From: Flavobacteriales bacterium UBA7690
Lineage (GTDB): Bacteria; Bacteroidota; Bacteroidia; Flavobacteriales_F; PHOS-HE28
Direction of reading: 5' to 3'
Assembly: GCA_002482775.1 (NCBI GenBank)
Contig: DLGQ01000054.1
Coordinates: forward strand, 1 to 9,301
Length of the DNA stretch: 9,301 nucleotides
The translations under genes and the position numbers were made by a program. A model generated the notes under the pieces. That model did no database searches and was not told where the DNA came from. It was given only the letters and a program-made list of their open reading frames with translations. The number at the start of each line of letters is the position of its first letter. The first letter of the stretch is position 1. Below, in pieces: positions 6,768 to 9,301 of this stretch.

Positions 6768-6796
6768 CAAAGATAGGGGGATGAAAGGATCCGCAA
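6768..6796 (-). promoter_or_regulatory. Bacteroidota-type sigma-A promoter for the DUF349 operon
   Basis: Read on the - strand, TATCTTTG (6775-6768) matches the Bacteroidota -7 element TAnnTTTG exactly. TTG (6796-6794) lies 18 bases upstream in the -33 position. It begins 8 bases after the phosphatase stop codon and implies a leader of about 30 bases before the ATG at 6731. In a scan by eye I saw no other exact TAnnTTTG upstream of a gene in this window. It also rules out the TTG codon at 6770 as the DUF349 start. Confidence 0.75.
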
Positions 6797-6803
6797 GGCG
6801 GCA

Positions 6804-8267
6804 CTAGACAGCTAAGCCCAGCATGCACACGTCGTCGATCTGCTCGGCAGCTCCTTTCCAGTCCAGAAAAGCACGCTCGATCACTACCGCCTGCTCCTTC
6901 AAACCCAGGTGCCGGTTGGCCATGATCAGCTCCTGCAAACGGGCGTTCATGAAGCGTTTCCGCTCCGGCCCGCCGAATTGGTCCACGTAGCCGTCGCTGA
7001 ATAAATAGATGCGGTCCCCGCCCGTGTAGGCGAGTTTGTGCGCTGTGAATTTGCGCTCCTCGCCTCCATGCCCGCCACCCACCGGCCTTCGGTCGCCATT
7101 GATCACGCTCAGTTGCCCTTGGTGCAGCCAGTAGAGTGGCCTGAAAGCTCCGGCGAAGAGGATCTCGTTGGCCTTGCGGTCCACGCGGCAAAGGGCCACG
7201 TCCATGCCATCGCCTGCGCCGCGCTGTTTGCCTTGCTGATTGAGGGTGGCCACCATGCGTTCGTGCAGGATGGTGAGGATCTCGGAAGGGTCCTTGTGGG
7301 CGTTGGCCGGAACGATCTCGTTAAGCAACGAGCAGCCGATGGCGGCCATCATCGCGCCGGGAAGACCGTGGCCCGTGCAATCCGCCGCAGCTACGAAGCA
7401 GGTGTCGTTGTCGATCCGGTACACCCAATGGAAATCGCCGCTCACCACGTCTTTCGGGCGATCGATCACGAAGGAATCGGCGAATAGCTCGTCGTAGATC
7501 AGCGCCGAGGGCACCAACGCACGTTGGATCTTACCCGCGTAAGCGATGCTGTCATTGATGTCCTCGTGGCGTTCCTTCAGCTTTTGTTGGGCTTCTTCGT
7601 CCACGTTCAACCAATTCCCGACGTACCGGAACAAAAGGAAGCCCGCGATGCCGAACAGCAACGCTGCGATGCCGATGTTGCGCATCAGCGACCCCATGGA
7701 TGCGTTGGCATAAAGGCTTACCGGTGATCGCGCCACGATCATGCCCACCGTGCGGCCATGAGCATCCGTTACGGCATCGAAGGCGAGGATCTCGCGCGCC
7801 TCTTCCTTGCCTAGTTCCAGTGAACCGGCCTGTCCGAAGGCTGTGATGAAGCGATGGTGATCACCGTTCCAAGGTTCCCGGAACCGCGGCTTTTCTTCGG
7901 ATGTGACGATGGTGAGCACCTCTTTCTTGCTCGCATCATGGATCACCAGTTCCAGCGGCTGGGTCAATCCGTTCTTCAATGCCGACTTACGCAGGCGTTC
8001 GTGCAACACGTAGTACCGGGCGTCCTGCGTGTTCTTGATCACCAGGCCACGGCTTTCGTAGCGGTCCACAAGGGCTTGCAGGTTGGTGGCACCGATCTCT
8101 TCGGAAAGGGTGCTCGTTATGCTGCGCAACTGCGCTACGCCCTGCGCTCGTTGCGAACGCTGCTCGCCCAGGTGTACGATGACGATAACGGCCAAACACA
8201 ACACCAGCAGCGCGGCATAGACCGCGTACAGGACCTTGTGTTTGGTGCGTTTAGGACGGAATTCCAC
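6804..8267 (-). CDS. Membrane-bound SpoIIE-family PP2C serine phosphatase with periplasmic sensor region
   Basis: A 487-residue signalling protein. TM1 (about 12-32) and TM2 (about 197-214) enclose a periplasmic region of some 165 residues. Its LELVIHDASKKEVLTIVT (105-122) and FDAVTDAHGRTVGMIVARSPVS (163-184) suggest a Cache-like sensor; this is inference. The cytoplasmic linker EDINDSIAYAGKIQRALVPS (235-254) is typical of Bacteroidota SpoIIE proteins. The PP2C domain has its metal-binding acids in place: SGDFHW (D278), ADCTGHGLPGAMM (D297), GDGMDVAL (353-359), YLFSDGYVDQFGG (D425) and QIDDVCML (D478/D479). It should dephosphorylate Ser/Thr-phosphoproteins, often an anti-anti-sigma factor, but no such partner is encoded here. 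The start is GTG 8267, since no in-frame ATG precedes the first helix. A 116-base gap separates it from the DinB-like gene; no convincing promoter was found there. Confidence 0.93.
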   Translation of the reverse strand: MEFRPKRTKHKVLYAVYAALLVLCLAVIVIVHLGEQRSQRAQGVAQLRSITSTLSEEIGATNLQALVDRYESRGLVIKNTQDARYYVLHERLRKSALKNGLTQPLELVIHDASKKEVLTIVTSEEKPRFREPWNGDHHRFITAFGQAGSLELGKEEAREILAFDAVTDAHGRTVGMIVARSPVSLYANASMGSLMRNIGIAALLFGIAGFLLFRYVGNWLNVDEEAQQKLKERHEDINDSIAYAGKIQRALVPSALIYDELFADSFVIDRPKDVVSGDFHWVYRIDNDTCFVAAADCTGHGLPGAMMAAIGCSLLNEIVPANAHKDPSEILTILHERMVATLNQQGKQRGAGDGMDVALCRVDRKANEILFAGAFRPLYWLHQGQLSVINGDRRPVGGGHGGEERKFTAHKLAYTGGDRIYLFSDGYVDQFGGPERKRFMNARLQELIMANRHLGLKEQAVVIERAFLDWKGAAEQIDDVCMLGLAV

Positions 8268-8383
8268 GCGAACGATGCGCCGAGGGGGATAGGGATCCCG
8301 GCGTGCGTTCCTACGGCGTTGAAGGTGAGAAGGTTGCCTGCGGACACGGCCGTGACATTCTTAGAACGTTGAAGGGTGCCGGA

Positions 8384-8983
8384 TCACACTAACAGCAGAG
8401 CCCGAAATTCAGTTTCGTTCCTCTGCATTTGGGCCACATGACGGCGTGCGTGCTGAGCAAGGAAGAATATGTACTCATACACGTCTAATTTACCCAGTTC
8501 ATTGACCGTCATGGTGGTCCGCACGAGCACGCCCTCGCCGTTCGGAATAGCGTTCAGATGCTCAATGCATCGATGCAATTGATCGCTCAACTGTTTACGG
8601 ACCTCAGCACTTGAGCGCCTCCCATGTGGTTCCATGTGTTCCGGCCGTATCCACGGGAATGACCGATGTATGCCAACCTCGCTCAAACGATCAAGTTGTG
8701 GAATGTACTGGAGTGCTTCTCCTGCAAAGTCTTCCGCTGCTGAACGTTTTTGTGCTTTCTGGACGCCTTTATCGATGATGATGAGCAAGAAGTGGCTCGT
8801 AAGTCCAATATGCTCGAGTACCTCATCAATACTCCATCCTCCGCTGGAAGGTCTGTATGCACGAAGTCCTGCTTCTTTTTCGAACCAATGGTCTATCTCG
8901 TCGAACGAGGCGTGCAAAGTTGCACGGACTTGCTCAATGAACAGGCGTATGGACACTGGCGAGTTATCGCTGCTGGCGCTCAC
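8384..8983 (-). CDS. DinB-fold (DinB/YfiT-like) putative metalloenzyme
   Basis: A 199-residue soluble protein resembling the DinB superfamily, four-helix bundles that bind a divalent metal through three histidines; some members are thiol-dependent transferases (bacillithiol, mycothiol) and many are uncharacterised. Visible markers are PSSGGWSIDEVLEHIGLTSH (45-64) with H58, and the C-terminal helix LAQHARRHVAQMQR (175-188) with H178 and H182, giving a plausible His triad. No signal peptide is seen. The GTG start at 8983 overlaps the pruA stop in GTGA; the next in-frame candidates would cut into the first helix less neatly, and no early ATG exists. Hand counting gives about 51% GC over 8401-9000, clearly lower than pruA and most of the phosphatase gene, which may reflect recent acquisition. 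The name DinB refers to the fold, not to DNA polymerase IV. Confidence 0.8.
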   Translation of the reverse strand: MSASSDNSPVSIRLFIEQVRATLHASFDEIDHWFEKEAGLRAYRPSSGGWSIDEVLEHIGLTSHFLLIIIDKGVQKAQKRSAAEDFAGEALQYIPQLDRLSEVGIHRSFPWIRPEHMEPHGRRSSAEVRKQLSDQLHRCIEHLNAIPNGEGVLVRTTMTVNELGKLDVYEYIFFLAQHARRHVAQMQRNETEFRALLLV

Positions 8984-9301
8984 CCCAAGAACGGATACTT
9001 ATGATCCGTGGGCGGCACGAAGGTCTCCTTGATCGTGCGTGGGCTTACCCAGCGGATCAGGTTGAGGTAGCTGCCGGCCTTGTCATTGGTGCCGCTGCCG
9101 CGTGCGCCGCCGAAGGGTTGTTGGCCTACCACCGCGCCGGTGGGCTTATCGTTGATGTAGAAGTTACCAGCCGCGTTGCGTAGCAGATCAGTGGCTTCGA
9201 GGATGCTGGCGCGGTCGTTGCTGATCACCGCACCGGTCAAGGCATATTCTCCGGTGCCATCCACCAGTTTCAACGTTTCGGTCCAGCGGGCACTGTTGTA
9301 T
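8980..9301 (-). CDS. pruA: L-glutamate gamma-semialdehyde (1-pyrroline-5-carboxylate) dehydrogenase, C-terminal part
   Basis: Only the last 106 residues are present; the gene continues beyond the right edge. The enzyme oxidises glutamate-gamma-semialdehyde to glutamate with NAD+, the second step of proline breakdown. The visible part carries the family's C-terminal block: LKLVDGTGEYALTGAVISND, GNFYINDKPTGAVVGQQPFG, then GARGSGTNDKAG and RWVSPRTIKETFVPP, ending in HKYPFLG. The INDKPTGAVVGQQPFGG block is characteristic of P5C dehydrogenases within the aldehyde dehydrogenase superfamily. The catalytic cysteine and NAD-binding fold lie outside the window. The frame is open through base 9301. The stop TGA overlaps the GTG start of the DinB-like gene. 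It appears to be a free-standing PruA, as expected in Bacteroidota, but fusion to PutA at the unseen N-terminus cannot be excluded. Confidence 0.95.
   Translation of the reverse strand, partial: YNSARWTETLKLVDGTGEYALTGAVISNDRASILEATDLLRNAAGNFYINDKPTGAVVGQQPFGGARGSGTNDKAGSYLNLIRWVSPRTIKETFVPPTDHKYPFLG

Noticed and set aside
6732..6770. N-terminal extension of the DUF349 protein from a TTG at 6770
   Set aside because: The predicted transcript starts at about 6762, and the extension merely translates the tandem DNA repeat (WPYRWPYR).
6577..7191. Open frame of 204 codons on the - strand spanning the phosphatase/DUF349 junction
   Set aside because: It overlaps two strong genes and the promoter, with low-complexity Arg/Gly/Pro content and no motifs.
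8345..8354. Ten-base palindrome CACGGCCGTG in the 116-base gap before the phosphatase gene
   Set aside because: Short, GC-only and without a second copy or adjacent promoter; expected by chance at this GC content. The rest of the gap (8268-8383) shows no convincing promoter or terminator.
8634..9032. Open frame of 132 codons on the + strand
   Set aside because: Antisense to the DinB-like gene and the end of pruA, both supported by family motifs and the GTGA junction.
1..9301. Search by eye for CRISPR arrays, tRNA/rRNA genes, insertion sequences, riboswitches and defence genes
   Set aside because: No regularly spaced repeats, cloverleaf-like segments, transposase motifs or recognisable aptamer were seen; coverage by housekeeping-type genes is nearly continuous.

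Overview
The window looks like ordinary chromosome from a fairly GC-rich member of the Bacteroidota, probably a Flavobacteriales-type lineage. Several signs agree: a clean TAnnTTTG promoter with a TTG at about -33, no clear Shine-Dalgarno sequences, a multi-repeat DUF349 protein, a SpoIIE phosphatase with the 'INDSIAYAGKIQRA' linker and 'SDGYVDQFGG' motif, and a FecCD permease carrying 'LPLNAVTSLLGAP'. GC, judged by hand counts of sampled rows, is roughly 58-60%, apart from one poorer gene near the right end. No placement below phylum was tested.

Layout. The left end (1-1915, + strand) holds the last residues of a membrane protein, then a FecCD/BtuC-type permease and its ATPase in ATGA overlap: the inner-membrane part of an importer for a metal chelate, heme or cobalamin. 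No substrate-binding protein is visible. A hairpin at 1921-1948 separates this unit from everything to its right, which lies on the - strand.

Read in transcription order from the right, the - strand has two groups. First: pruA (proline catabolism, 3' end only), a DinB-fold protein coupled to it through GTGA, and, after a 116-base gap, a membrane-anchored SpoIIE-type PP2C phosphatase. Second, behind a strong promoter at 6768-6796: a DUF349 repeat protein, a hotdog thioesterase (GTGA overlap), a DUF6265-like lipoprotein (9-base gap), a divergent CotH-like membrane protein (TGATG overlap) and mscL (54-base gap). The tight spacing suggests one operon, though mscL may also have its own weak promoter.

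There is no mobile element, CRISPR array, tRNA, rRNA or obvious defence system. No clearly new system stands out. The points most worth a second look are the coupled lipoprotein/CotH-like pair with apparently degenerate kinase motifs, the promoter plus tandem 9-base repeat that set the DUF349 start, and the GC-poorer DinB-like gene fused translationally to the end of pruA.
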